Positions 25,513 to 35,059 of a stretch of DNA of 64,000 bases are shown here, piece by piece. The position numbers were made by a program, and so were the translations under genes. The stretch lies in NCBI GenBank assembly GCA_045654885.1, contig JAZOOF010000045.1:10695-74694 (forward strand), given 5' to 3'. The notes beneath the pieces are model-generated. The model had not been told where the DNA came from. It saw only the letters and a program-made list of their open reading frames with translations, and did no database searches. The stretch is from HGM04593 sp045654885 (GTDB lineage Bacteria; Bacteroidota; Bacteroidia; Bacteroidales; Bacteroidaceae). The stretch's first letter is position 1; each line of letters opens with the position of its first letter.

Positions 25513-28293
25513 ATGAAGAACCTGAACGTAGGCGTGCTTGCCCTTGCAACATTGCCGGGTGCATTGGTTGCCCAAGAGAGTGCTAACGCAGAACCTTATT
25601 TGAAATCGCGTCCCAACGTGGTTATGATATATGCAGATGACTTGGGATTCGGCGACCTTGAGTGCTATGGTGCAATAGGAGTAAAGACCCCTAATGTAAA
25701 CCGTTTGTCCGACAATGGCGTGCGCTTTACCAATGCCCATGCAGTGGCATCGACCAGTACTCCATCGCGCTACTCATTGCTCACAGGAGAGTACCCATGG
25801 CGCAAGAGTGGAACGGACGTTGCTGCCGGTGATGCTGCAATGATTATATCGCCCGACCAGTACACCGTTGCCGATGTATTCAAGGAGGCAGGCTATACCA
25901 CAGCGGCTTTCGGCAAGTGGCATCTTGGCCTTGGCGCACAAACCGGCAAGCAGAACTGGAACGCCCCCATCACCCCGGCATTGGCAGACATCGGTTTCGA
26001 CTACTCATACATTATGGCTGCAACGGCCGACCGCGTTCCATGCGTGTTCATTGAGAACGGCGCAGTGGCGAACTATGACCCGTCGGCACCAATATATGTA
26101 AGCTACAACAAGAATTTTGACGGAGAGCCAACCGGTGCAAACAACCCGGAGCTACTGTACAACCTCAAATCGAGCCACGGGCACGACAATTCAATCATCA
26201 ACGGCATAGGACGCATTGGTTACATGAAAGGTGGCGGCAAGGCTCTATGGAAAGACGAAGACATTGCCGACAGCATCACAGCCCATGCGGTAGACTTCAT
26301 AAAGGAGAACAGCAATGAACCGTTCTTCATGTACTTTGCCACAAACGACGTCCATGTACCGCGTTTCCCGCATCCACGTTTCCGCGAGCAGAGCGAGATG
26401 GGACTGCGCGGCGATGCCATAGTGCAGTTCGACTGGAGCGTGGGCGAGATTGTACGCACTCTCGAAGAGCAGGGATTGCTCGACAACACCCTTATCATAC
26501 TCACCAGTGACAACGGTCCGGTGCTTGACGACGGTTATGTAGACCAAGCCGAGGAACTTGTTGGTGACCACTCGCCTACCGGCGGCCTGCGTGGCGGCAA
26601 GTACAGTGCCTACGAGGGCGGAACACGCGTGCCGTTCATCGTTCATTGGCCGGCCGTAATAAAGGAGCAGGGAGTAAAGAACTCACTTGTGTCACAGATA
26701 GACTTCCTTGACGTGATGGCAAGCATAGCCGGTGTCGGTGGTGGCGAGTCACTCTCAACCGACGGTTTACCGGGAGAGGCTGCCACATGGTTCGGCAACG
26801 ATGAGAAAGGCCGTCCATTCGCCATTGGCATGGCACAGAACCACACTTTGACACTGTGCACTGCAGGCTGGAAGTTCATTGAGCCCAAAGGCGGTGCCAC
26901 AATGATTCCATGGGGACCGAAGATTGAGACAGGCTACTCTACAAGCCCACAGATTTTCAAGCATATAAACGGCGAGTTCGACGAGAACCGGAACATGGCC
27001 TCAAGCAATGCAGCTGTCGTAGAGAACCTATCGACCCAACTGGAGAAGATACGTAACAGGCAGTATGCTGAGATTTCAATAATAGCCCTGCCGGGTGAGA
27101 CCATCGACCTCACACCATATTTCGGCAAGCAGGAGGGCGCAACAGTGAGCGGAGATTTCATTGAGAGCGATGCAACCGACCTTGGCAACGTTGTAATAAG
27201 AGACGACGTAAGCAATGGAGCACACACGGGCGTGGTGACAATGCCCGACGGTACAATATACATGTTTGCCGTAATCATCAACCCGGGATACAACGGTGCA
27301 TACCACATAAACTATAACGGCAAGCCGCTTTTTATTGGCTACAACACCACCCACGACAACAGCGGAAGCGAAGGATACAAGCTAATCTCACCCGACCACT
27401 ATTCAACATTGGCTGCCGGCGACGAGATATTCATCATTGAGCCATCGGGCGTTGGATATACGCTCACAATGCAGGGTAAGGTACTGAAAGAACCCAAGCT
27501 AACCAAATGGGGACATATAATGTTCTCGGACAACGAAAGCGAGGCCGGTATATATCTTTTCGAGGAGACATCGACAGCCGATATATACAAGATTCGCAGC
27601 AGCAGCGACGGTATAAACTACATGAACATATACAAAGAGCATGGTGTTGCCGGCAACGACAAAGCCACCAAAGCCGGACTTGCAACATACACAATTGAAG
27701 AGGTTGATGCCTTTCCCTTGACTCTGCAGGCAGATGGTGCAGCAGCCGTGTGCCTTCCGTTCAATGTTGTTATACCAGAAGGCATATATGCCTATGACGC
27801 AACAGTAACAGACATCAAGAACAACGAAGCAATCGGATACAGCTGCACAATGAGAGCCATTGCCGGCCCCGGTGATACGTTGAAAGGCGGCACTCCAACA
27901 ATAGTCAACGGGAGCGAAGGAACATATCAGTTAGCAATAACAATGTCGGACCACGGAGCAGTGACTTCCCTGCCGGAATCCCTTTTGAAAGGCAACTATG
28001 TAGAGAGCAGCCTTTCACAGAGCGGCGACACAAAGAAGTTCCTATTCACGAACAATACATTCAAAGCTTTCGAGGGTTCAAAGGATGTTGCAGCGAACCA
28101 ATGCTGGATGGAGTGCAATGTTGCACAGGCAAACGAAATGATTGTATACTTCAGCGACCCGACAGGCATTGAGGAGACAACCGCTACCCCACAATGCAAC
28201 AGCGGAAATATATACAACATTGCCGGCAAGAAGCTGAGCCATCCACAAAAAGGCATTAACATTGTCGACAGCAAGAAGGTGCTTGTAAAGTAA
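25513..28293 (+). CDS. Secreted S1-family sulfatase, serine type, with C-terminal carrier module and Por-type tail
   Basis: This 926-residue exported enzyme has signal MKNLNVGVLALATLPGALVA. The sulfatase domain (about 33-500) has the metal pair in MIYADDLGFGD and the maturation motif STPSRYSLLTG; Ser82 in S-x-P-x-R would be converted to formylglycine by an anaerobic maturase encoded elsewhere. AFGKWHLG and LIILTSDNGPV complete the site. Beyond about 590 come a beta-trefoil-like region and a 187-residue terminal module (AVCLPFNVVIPEGIYAY ...) that matches one in the M60 protein at 36418. It ends in a Por-type tail (NIYNIAGKKL ... GINIV). The substrate is probably a sulfated host glycan; the linkage is not predictable here. 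Confidence 0.85.
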   Translation: MKNLNVGVLALATLPGALVAQESANAEPYLKSRPNVVMIYADDLGFGDLECYGAIGVKTPNVNRLSDNGVRFTNAHAVASTSTPSRYSLLTGEYPWRKSGTDVAAGDAAMIISPDQYTVADVFKEAGYTTAAFGKWHLGLGAQTGKQNWNAPITPALADIGFDYSYIMAATADRVPCVFIENGAVANYDPSAPIYVSYNKNFDGEPTGANNPELLYNLKSSHGHDNSIINGIGRIGYMKGGGKALWKDEDIADSITAHAVDFIKENSNEPFFMYFATNDVHVPRFPHPRFREQSEMGLRGDAIVQFDWSVGEIVRTLEEQGLLDNTLIILTSDNGPVLDDGYVDQAEELVGDHSPTGGLRGGKYSAYEGGTRVPFIVHWPAVIKEQGVKNSLVSQIDFLDVMASIAGVGGGESLSTDGLPGEAATWFGNDEKGRPFAIGMAQNHTLTLCTAGWKFIEPKGGATMIPWGPKIETGYSTSPQIFKHINGEFDENRNMASSNAAVVENLSTQLEKIRNRQYAEISIIALPGETIDLTPYFGKQEGATVSGDFIESDATDLGNVVIRDDVSNGAHTGVVTMPDGTIYMFAVIINPGYNGAYHINYNGKPLFIGYNTTHDNSGSEGYKLISPDHYSTLAAGDEIFIIEPSGVGYTLTMQGKVLKEPKLTKWGHIMFSDNESEAGIYLFEETSTADIYKIRSSSDGINYMNIYKEHGVAGNDKATKAGLATYTIEEVDAFPLTLQADGAAAVCLPFNVVIPEGIYAYDATVTDIKNNEAIGYSCTMRAIAGPGDTLKGGTPTIVNGSEGTYQLAITMSDHGAVTSLPESLLKGNYVESSLSQSGDTKKFLFTNNTFKAFEGSKDVAANQCWMECNVAQANEMIVYFSDPTGIEETTATPQCNSGNIYNIAGKKLSHPQKGINIVDSKKVLVK

Positions 28294-28363
28294 CATAGAA
28301 CAGCTTTACAGAAGAAGAGGTTGACAAAAATCAAATAGCTCTTTTTATTTGAACCTCAACAAT

Positions 28364-28400
28364 AAGAGGGTGACCCATTTTACTTTTGGCTCACCCTCTT
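28364..28400. terminator. Terminator between convergent sulfatase and tex genes
   Basis: AAGAGGGTGA pairs with TCACCCTCTT over a 17-base loop; it can serve both strands. Confidence 0.7.
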
Positions 28401-28439
28401 CTATATATATTTAGTTCTCAATCAAGCACTTCAATAAAT

Positions 28440-30551
28440 TCAAAGTGATTTCATTGAAAGTGATATCCTCCGCCTCTTCAAATCCACCTCGACAACCCTT
28501 ACCATAACTTGTTGACCGAGCTTGACAACGTCACCGGGCGAAGAGACAAACTTGTCGGCAAGTTGGGATATGTGTACAAGACCGTCCTGATGGACACCTA
28601 TATTTACAAAGGCACCGAATGCGGTGATATTGGAAACAAGACCGGGCAAAACCATACCCACATGCAAATCCTCAATCTCGTGCACATTAGGGTCGAAAGA
28701 GAATGCCTTTGCCTGCTCGCGTGGGTCGAGACCGCGCTTGTTGAGGGCATCCATAATATCGGTAAGTGTTGGCAAACCAACCTTGTCGGTTACGTAGCGC
28801 CGGAGTTCAACCTTTTTACGCAGCTCGCCATCGGCAATGAACTGTTCAAGCGACACACCGCAATCCTTTGCCATTTTAATGACTATATTATACGACTCGG
28901 GGTGCACGGCTGTGCTGTCGAGCGGGTTATCGCCACCAACGACACGCAAGAAACCCGCTGCCTGTTCAAAGGCTTTGTTGCCAAGGCGGGGAACATTGAG
29001 CAGCTCCTTACGGGTGCGGAAATCGCCATTGGCAGCGCGGTATTTTACAATATTCTCGGCAAGCACTGGGCCGAGACCCGAAATGTGGGTAAGAATCTGT
29101 TTTGTTGCGGTATTCACATTAACACCCACCTTGTTTACGCAGCTCTCCACAACAACATCGAGGCGCTGCTTGAGCTTTCCTTGATCTACACTATGCTGGT
29201 ACTGACCCACTCCAATGGAACGTGGTTCAATCTTCACAAGTTCGGACAGCGGGTCAATCAGTCGGCGGCCAATGGAGACAGCTCCGCGCACGGTGACATC
29301 CTCATCGGGGAACTCTTCGCGCGCCACAGGTGATGCCGAGTAGACAGATGCACCATCCTCGTTGACAGAGAAAATGTCGGCAGCAAGCCCAAGCGAGCGT
29401 ACAAAATCCTCGGTCTCACGACCCGCCGTGCCGTTACCAATGGCAAAGGCCTCGATGGAATGCTCTTTGACTAGCGATATTATTATGCGCGCTGCATCTT
29501 CGCGGTCGTTCTGCGGCGGATGAGGATAAATTACAGTGTGGCGCACAAGGTTGCCCTGCGAGTCGAGCACAACAACCTTGCAGCCGGTGCGGAAACCCGG
29601 GTCAATGGCAAGCACGCGCTTTTGGCCGAGCGGTGACGACATTAGAAGCTGGCGCAGATTCTCGGCAAACACGGCAATGGCCTCGTCATCGGCACGCTGC
29701 TTGGCATTGCCGCGCGTCTCGTTCTCAATGGATGGTGCAAGCAAGCGCTTGTAACCGTCGGCAACGGCAGCCTCCATATATTCGCGCGAGGGTGAGAAAC
29801 GTTTCACAAAGAGACGGCAAAGGCGGTCGGTGGCCTCCTCGCCATCAATGGTTATGGACATCCGCAGGAAACCCTCGTCCTCGCCACGCAATATGGCAAG
29901 CATGCGGTGCGATGATATGCGTGCTACGCTCTCCTGCCACTCGTAATAGTCGGAATACTTTATGCCATCACCCTCCTTGCCTTTCACCACCTTGGAAACG
30001 AGCACTCCGTTGCGGGCAAACAGGCGGCGCACGGTTGCACGTGCCTTCTCATCCTCGGAGACGCGCTCGGCAATTATGTCGCAGGCTCCGGCAATGGCAT
30101 CATCGACGGTGGGAACATCGGTACAGATGAAACTGCGCGCCTTTCCCTTAACGTCGTTGTACTGTTGATTCCATATTATATCGGCAAGCGGTTCAAGGCC
30201 GCGCTCCTTGGCAATTGTGGCACGTGTGCGGCGCTTGGGGCGATAAGGAAGGTATATATCCTCCAACTCCACAGCATCGAAACAGTTGTCTATTCGCTGC
30301 TTTAACTCCGGCGTGAGTTTTCCCTGCTCTTCAATGGTGGCAATTATAGTCTCCTTGCGCTGCATAATGGCCTTCAGCCTTTCATACAAATCCTTTATAT
30401 TACCAATGGCAACCTCGTCCATTGAGCCGGTGGCCTCCTTGCGGTAACGCGCAATGAAGGGTATTGTTGCGCCGCCATCGAGCAGTTCAAGCACATTCTT
30501 CACCTTTTGGGCAGCAAACCCAAGTTCCTTTGATATGATATTTGTGAGCAT
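28440..30551 (-). CDS. tex: Tex family S1 RNA-binding protein
   Basis: This 703-residue cytoplasmic protein has the Tex layout: N-terminal helical region (VKNVLELLDGGATIPFIARYRKEATG), YqgF-like nuclease-fold domain (LAIDPGFRTGCKVVVLD), helix-hairpin-helix repeats (ILTHISGLGPVLAENIV ... LLNVPRLGNKAFEQAAGFLR) and a C-terminal S1 domain (GMVLPGLVSNITAFGAFVNIG). Tex binds nucleic acid and affects transcription; its exact role is unsettled. It is a single-gene unit with a MITE-like repeat directly upstream. Confidence 0.95.
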   Translation of the reverse strand: MLTNIISKELGFAAQKVKNVLELLDGGATIPFIARYRKEATGSMDEVAIGNIKDLYERLKAIMQRKETIIATIEEQGKLTPELKQRIDNCFDAVELEDIYLPYRPKRRTRATIAKERGLEPLADIIWNQQYNDVKGKARSFICTDVPTVDDAIAGACDIIAERVSEDEKARATVRRLFARNGVLVSKVVKGKEGDGIKYSDYYEWQESVARISSHRMLAILRGEDEGFLRMSITIDGEEATDRLCRLFVKRFSPSREYMEAAVADGYKRLLAPSIENETRGNAKQRADDEAIAVFAENLRQLLMSSPLGQKRVLAIDPGFRTGCKVVVLDSQGNLVRHTVIYPHPPQNDREDAARIIISLVKEHSIEAFAIGNGTAGRETEDFVRSLGLAADIFSVNEDGASVYSASPVAREEFPDEDVTVRGAVSIGRRLIDPLSELVKIEPRSIGVGQYQHSVDQGKLKQRLDVVVESCVNKVGVNVNTATKQILTHISGLGPVLAENIVKYRAANGDFRTRKELLNVPRLGNKAFEQAAGFLRVVGGDNPLDSTAVHPESYNIVIKMAKDCGVSLEQFIADGELRKKVELRRYVTDKVGLPTLTDIMDALNKRGLDPREQAKAFSFDPNVHEIEDLHVGMVLPGLVSNITAFGAFVNIGVHQDGLVHISQLADKFVSSPGDVVKLGQQVMVRVVEVDLKRRRISLSMKSL

Positions 30552-30572
30552 AATACATTCAATTTAGCAATG

Positions 30573-30708
30573 ATATAGCAGTTGACCCAAGATGCTTTGT
30601 CATACTGAGCGTAGCGAAGTATCTATCACTGCGCAGTTATAAGATCCTTCACATCCGTTCAGGATGACAGTTTCACGAAATTAATTGTCTTTGGGTAAAC
30701 TGCTATAT
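30573..30708. mobile_element. MITE-like element with terminal inverted repeats
   Basis: ATATAGCAGTTGACCCAAG (30573-30591) and the complement of ATATAGCAGTTTACCCAAA (30690-30708) form 19-base terminal repeats with 2 mismatches. They enclose a REP-like segment (CATACTGAGCGTAGCGAAG ... CAGGATGACAG). There is no open frame. The gap from 30552 to 30959 holds this element and then the tkt promoter region. Confidence 0.5.
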
Positions 30709-30854
30709 TATTACCTTCAATTTTGTAGCGAAGATAATACAATGACGGCTGAAAATCATCAAAAAAAAGTTTAGAAATATAAACTTCGCAAAATAATTTG
30801 TAATGAGCAGGAAAAACATCATTGAAATATGTTCCACATTCAAACAAAATATAC

Positions 30855-30862
30855 TATTTTTG
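30855..30862 (+). promoter_or_regulatory. -7 box of the tkt-rpiB operon
   Basis: TATTTTTG fits TAnnTTTG about 98 bases before tkt. No TTTG is found at the usual distance, so the call is partial. Confidence 0.4.
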
Positions 30863-30959
30863 TAACAAATTACGGTTGGGTCTATTCTCACTGACAGGAA
30901 ATGGATTTACCGTAGATACAAATAAAGGAAATAGAAACCCACTAACGATAATAAAAGAC

Positions 30960-32972
30960 ATGAATAGCAAGCAATTGATGAACAAAGCTGCCGACAATAT
31001 CCGCATATTGACAGCAGCAATGGTAGAGAAAGCGAAATCGGGTCACCCCGGCGGTGCCATGGGCGGTGCCGACTTTATCAATGTACTCTACTCTGAGTTT
31101 TTGGTGCATGACCCCGAGAACCCATTGTGGGAGGGACGCGACCGTTTCTTCCTTGACCCCGGTCACATGTCACCAATGCTCTACTCAGTGCTTGCACTCT
31201 CTGACAAATATACAATGGACGAGCTCAAGCAGCTTCGCCAGTGGGGAAGCCCCACACCCGGTCACCCTGAGGTGAACTTCGCCCGCGGTATCGAGAACAC
31301 ATCGGGTCCTCTTGGTCAGGGTCACACCTACGCTGTGGGTGCAGCCATTGCAGCCAAGTTCCTTGAGGCACGCCTGGGCAGCGAGGTTATGGGTCACACC
31401 ATATACGCGTTCATCTCGGACGGCGGTGTACAGGAGGAGATTTCACAGGGTGCCGGCCGCTTGGCAGGTTACCTGAAACTCAACAACCTCATCATGTTCT
31501 ACGATGCCAACCAGATTCAGCTCTCAACACGCTGCGACGAGGTTATGTTCGAGGACACAGCCAAGAAGTACGAGGCATGGGGCTGGAAGGTCATCACCAT
31601 CGACGGTAACGACTGCGATGCTATCCGTGCAGCATTGACTGAGGCCAAGGCCGAGCAGGAACGTCCCACACTCATCATAGGTAACACCGTAATGGGTAAG
31701 GGCGCATGCCGCGCCGATGGCAGCAGCTACGAATTCGACTGCGGCACACACGGTGCACCACTCGGTGGCGACGCATATATCAACACAATAAAGAACCTTG
31801 GCGGCAACGTGGAGAACCCGTTCGTATTCTTCCCCGAGGTCAAGGAGATGTATGACAACCGCCTCAACGAGCTCCGCAAGATTGTTGCCGAGCGCAAGGC
31901 TGCCAAGGCAGCTTGGGTAGCAGCAAACCCCGAGAAGGCACAGAACCTTGAGGACTGGTTCAGCGGCAAGCAGCCACAAATTGACTGGGCAGCCATTGAA
32001 CAGAAGGCCGACAGCCCTACACGTAACGCTTCGGCTACAGTGCTTGGCATCCTTGCCGAGAACTATGGCAACATGATATGCTCATCGGCCGACCTGAGCA
32101 ACAGCGACAAGACCGATGGATTCTTGAAGAAGACACACGCATTTACCCCAGGCGACTTCAGCGGTGCATTCCTGCACGCCGGTGTATCGGAGTTGACAAT
32201 GGCATGTGTATGTATAGGTATGGCTCTGCACGGTGGTGTAATTGCAGCTTGCGGTACATTCTTCGTGTTCAGCGACTACATGAAACCTGCAATCCGCATG
32301 GCAGCACTGATGGAGCTCCCTGTGAAATTCGTATGGTCACACGACGCATTCCGCGTTGGCGAGGATGGCCCGACACACGAGCCTGTTGAGCAGGAGGCAC
32401 AGGTACGCCTCATGGAGAAGGTAAAGAACCACAGCGGCAAGAACTCAATGCTTGTTTTGCGCCCCGCCGATGTAAACGAGGCAACACAGGCCTGGAAGCT
32501 TGCAATGGAGAACACTAATACACCAACAGGATTGATATTCTCACGCCAGAATGTGAACAACCTCCCCGAGGGTACACCATACGAGGAGGCAGCAAAGGGT
32601 GCATACGTAATTGCAGGCAGCGACGAGGATTACGACGTTATTCTCCTCGCATCGGGTTCCGAGGTTTCAACACTTGTTGACGGTGCAAAGCTCCTGAAGG
32701 CCGACGGCATTAAGACACGCATTGTCTCTGTTCCATCAGAGGGTCTTTTCCGCACACAGCCCAAGGAGTATCAGGAGAGCATTCTCCCTGCAGGCGCAAA
32801 GATATTCGGCCTCACAGCCGGTCTTCCTGTAAACCTCGAGGGTCTTGTAGGCGCAAACGGCAAGGTATGGGGCTTGCAGTCATTCGGTTTCTCGGCACCA
32901 TACAAGGTTCTTGACGAGAAGCTCGGCTTCACAGCAGAAAATGTGTACAACCAGGTAAAATCAATGTTATAA
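30960..32972 (+). CDS. tkt: Transketolase
   Basis: This 670-residue thiamine-diphosphate enzyme transfers two-carbon units in the pentose phosphate pathway. The start at 30960 (MNSKQLMNKAADNIRIL) was chosen because the frame upstream contains the promoter. It shows KSGHPGGAMGGADF, DPGHMSPMLYS, the ThDP motif starting GDG-like at SDGGVQEEISQGAGRLAGYLKLNNLIMFYDANQ, and the pyrimidine-binding domain with HDAFRVGEDGPTHEPVEQ. Its stop overlaps the rpiB start by one base (TAATG). Confidence 0.95.
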   Translation: MNSKQLMNKAADNIRILTAAMVEKAKSGHPGGAMGGADFINVLYSEFLVHDPENPLWEGRDRFFLDPGHMSPMLYSVLALSDKYTMDELKQLRQWGSPTPGHPEVNFARGIENTSGPLGQGHTYAVGAAIAAKFLEARLGSEVMGHTIYAFISDGGVQEEISQGAGRLAGYLKLNNLIMFYDANQIQLSTRCDEVMFEDTAKKYEAWGWKVITIDGNDCDAIRAALTEAKAEQERPTLIIGNTVMGKGACRADGSSYEFDCGTHGAPLGGDAYINTIKNLGGNVENPFVFFPEVKEMYDNRLNELRKIVAERKAAKAAWVAANPEKAQNLEDWFSGKQPQIDWAAIEQKADSPTRNASATVLGILAENYGNMICSSADLSNSDKTDGFLKKTHAFTPGDFSGAFLHAGVSELTMACVCIGMALHGGVIAACGTFFVFSDYMKPAIRMAALMELPVKFVWSHDAFRVGEDGPTHEPVEQEAQVRLMEKVKNHSGKNSMLVLRPADVNEATQAWKLAMENTNTPTGLIFSRQNVNNLPEGTPYEEAAKGAYVIAGSDEDYDVILLASGSEVSTLVDGAKLLKADGIKTRIVSVPSEGLFRTQPKEYQESILPAGAKIFGLTAGLPVNLEGLVGANGKVWGLQSFGFSAPYKVLDEKLGFTAENVYNQVKSML

Positions 32973-33406
32973 TGAAAAAGATAGGTTTGGCATGCGACCA
33001 TGCGGGTTATCCGCTCAAGGAGCAGGTAAAGGAGTGGCTCACAGCAATGGGTTATGAGTTCGTGGATTTTGGCACACACAGCACAGAGAGCTGCAACTAC
33101 CCCGAGTTTGCACACGCACTTGCAAATGCAATTGAGAACGGCGAGTTTGAGAAAGGAATCGCTATCTGCGGTACAGGCAATGGCATAAACATGACATTGA
33201 ACCACCACGCGGCAATACGCAGCGCACTCTGCTGGATGCCCGAGATTGCAGCACTTGCCCGCCAGCACAACGATGCAAACGTAATGGTTATGCCGGGACG
33301 CTTCATTGCTACAGACAGCGCAAAGGAGTGTGTAGAGACATTCCTCAGCACCCCATTCGAGGGCGGCCGTCACCAGGCACGCATCGATGCAATTCCTGTA
33401 AAATAA
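32972..33406 (+). CDS. rpiB: Ribose-5-phosphate isomerase B
   Basis: This 144-residue enzyme interconverts ribose 5-phosphate and ribulose 5-phosphate. It has the RpiB/LacAB signature: GLACDHAGYPLKE, VDFGTHSTESCNYPEFA, and GIAICGTGNGINMTLNHHAAIRSAL. It is translationally coupled to tkt by a one-base overlap, joining two non-oxidative pentose phosphate steps in one unit. Confidence 0.95.
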   Translation: MKKIGLACDHAGYPLKEQVKEWLTAMGYEFVDFGTHSTESCNYPEFAHALANAIENGEFEKGIAICGTGNGINMTLNHHAAIRSALCWMPEIAALARQHNDANVMVMPGRFIATDSAKECVETFLSTPFEGGRHQARIDAIPVK

Positions 33407-33430
33407 AAACAGAAATACCTTATTATATAT

Positions 33431-33464
33431 ATGGTGCACTCCGTTTGGGGTGCACCATTTTTTT
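33431..33464 (+). terminator. Terminator of tkt-rpiB
   Basis: ATGGTGCAC and GTGCACCAT enclose TCCGTTTGGG, followed by seven T. Confidence 0.9.
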
Positions 33465-33576
33465 ATTGTTACATAAGAAGCATTGCAATATTTGTTCAAT
33501 AAATACAAAATCAAATGTCTATTTTTTACATATAATTTTCATTTTAAACATTTTCATAGTTAAAAAAAGACTTTTA

Positions 33577-33609
33577 TTGGTTTCCAAATGCACAAACACA
33601 ATACTTTTG
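33577..33609 (+). promoter_or_regulatory. Promoter of the FadL-type porin gene
   Basis: TTGG (33577-33580), 21 bases, and TACTTTTG (33602-33609), close to the consensus, with a leader of about 45 nt. Confidence 0.6.
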
Positions 33610-33660
33610 TGCAACAAATCTAAAACAGAGATTGAAAAGTTAAACCAATTTATTATTACT

Positions 33661-34971
33661 ATGAAAAAGATTATTACAACTATTGCAATGTCAGCATTTG
33701 CATTGACAACATTTGCAGGCGGTCTTTCAACTAACACAAACCAGCACTCGGCATTTGTGCGCAACCCGGCACGCTATGCCTCATTGGAGACAGATGCCAT
33801 CTACTTCAACCCTGCCGGAACAGCATTCTTCAATGAAGGATGGAGATTATCGGCCAACTGGCAGATGGTTTGGCAGAACCGCGACATCACAAGCCATGCC
33901 GACAACAAGAACTATGGCGCAAAAATCTACGTGCCTGTAATGCCAAGCGCCATGGCGTCATACACAACAGGCAAATGGAGTTTCAGTGGTATGTTCGGTA
34001 TAACAGGCGGTGGCGGTCACGCTGAGTTCAGCAACGGCTTGCCTACATTCAACGCAATGGGCAACGCACTTGTAGGTCCTATGGGGCTCAGTTCAAAATC
34101 ATCATTTGAATCCACACAATATGTATTCTCACTGCAGCTTGGTGCAGCATACAGGATAACTGAAGGCTTGTCGGCCTACGTAGGTGTGCGCGGCAACTAC
34201 GCCACAGCCAACTATGCCGGCAACATAACAGCTGTACACCCGCTTGCAGGCGACTATGCAAAGATTCTCGAACTCGACCTCAACCAAAAAGGCTTTGCGC
34301 TTGCACCTATAATTGGCATTGACTATAAGGTGGGCGACTTCAATTTTGCAGCAAAGTATGAGTTCGAGGCTGTGACAAACATGAAGAATGACACCAAGAG
34401 ATTCAGCAGCGAGATTCTGGCTGCGACACTGGGCGATGGAAACCTTGACGGCAAGATTGGTACATTTGCAGCAGCAATACCGTCACTTGCCCCATTGGCA
34501 ACACTCGAAAGCGGCAAAACACTGCGCAACGACACCCCGGCGCAGCTCTCATTGGCGGCATCGTGGCAAGCAACTTCGTGGTTGCAGGCAATGGTAAGCG
34601 GAAACTACTATTTCGACAAGGATGCAACAGTGCAGTCACTCCTTGGCGGTGCCGACAACAACATCAACCTTGCACGTAACACATACGAACTTGCAGCAGG
34701 TCTCGAGTTCAAGGTTTGCAAGAACCTTCTCCTGTCGGCCGGTGTGCAGTATACCGATTTCGGCATCACGAACCAGTACACAAGCGACCTCAACTTCAAC
34801 AACGACTCGTTCATGACAGGCCTTGGCGGCAAATACAGCATCAACGAGAACTGGGACATCAACGCCGGTTTCTGCTTTGCAGTCTACAAGGAGGACAACA
34901 ACAGTTTGAGAGCCGCAACATACAAGCGAGACACATACAACGCAACAATAGGTGTTGACTTCAAGTTCTGA
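33661..34971 (+). CDS. Outer membrane protein of the OmpP1/FadL/TodX family
   Basis: This 436-residue beta-barrel starts at 33661 (MKKIITTIAMSAFALTTFA-G signal); the long frame upstream is intergenic. The early NPARYASLETDAIYFNPAGTAFF stretch matches the FadL hatch/NPA motif that gates uptake of hydrophobic compounds. Alternating aromatic strands continue to the end, closing with a terminal Phe (GVDFKF) for barrel insertion. The substrate is unknown. The gene is monocistronic, with a shared convergent terminator after it. Confidence 0.9.
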   Translation: MKKIITTIAMSAFALTTFAGGLSTNTNQHSAFVRNPARYASLETDAIYFNPAGTAFFNEGWRLSANWQMVWQNRDITSHADNKNYGAKIYVPVMPSAMASYTTGKWSFSGMFGITGGGGHAEFSNGLPTFNAMGNALVGPMGLSSKSSFESTQYVFSLQLGAAYRITEGLSAYVGVRGNYATANYAGNITAVHPLAGDYAKILELDLNQKGFALAPIIGIDYKVGDFNFAAKYEFEAVTNMKNDTKRFSSEILAATLGDGNLDGKIGTFAAAIPSLAPLATLESGKTLRNDTPAQLSLAASWQATSWLQAMVSGNYYFDKDATVQSLLGGADNNINLARNTYELAAGLEFKVCKNLLLSAGVQYTDFGITNQYTSDLNFNNDSFMTGLGGKYSINENWDINAGFCFAVYKEDNNSLRAATYKRDTYNATIGVDFKF

Positions 34972-34986
34972 TAACTGAAGCTAATA

Positions 34987-35036
34987 CATAACAATAACAC
35001 TCACGGTACAGAAAGTCCGTGAGTGTTATTGTTATG
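34987..35036. terminator. Bidirectional terminator with a perfect 20-base-pair stem
   Basis: 34987-35006 is exactly complementary to 35017-35036 around a 10-base loop. It sits between the convergent porin gene and the gene at 35060. Confidence 0.85.
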
Positions 35037-35059
35037 TTGTCATAAAGCAAGGCGCTTTT

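Noticed and set aside
25376..28440. A polysaccharide utilisation locus around the sulfatase
   Set aside because: No SusC/SusD pair, hybrid sensor or sigma/anti-sigma genes are adjacent; the sulfatase is monocistronic.
28509..29333. Plus-strand open frame of 274 codons inside tex
   Set aside because: Shadow of the tex reading frame; no start signal or recognisable domain.
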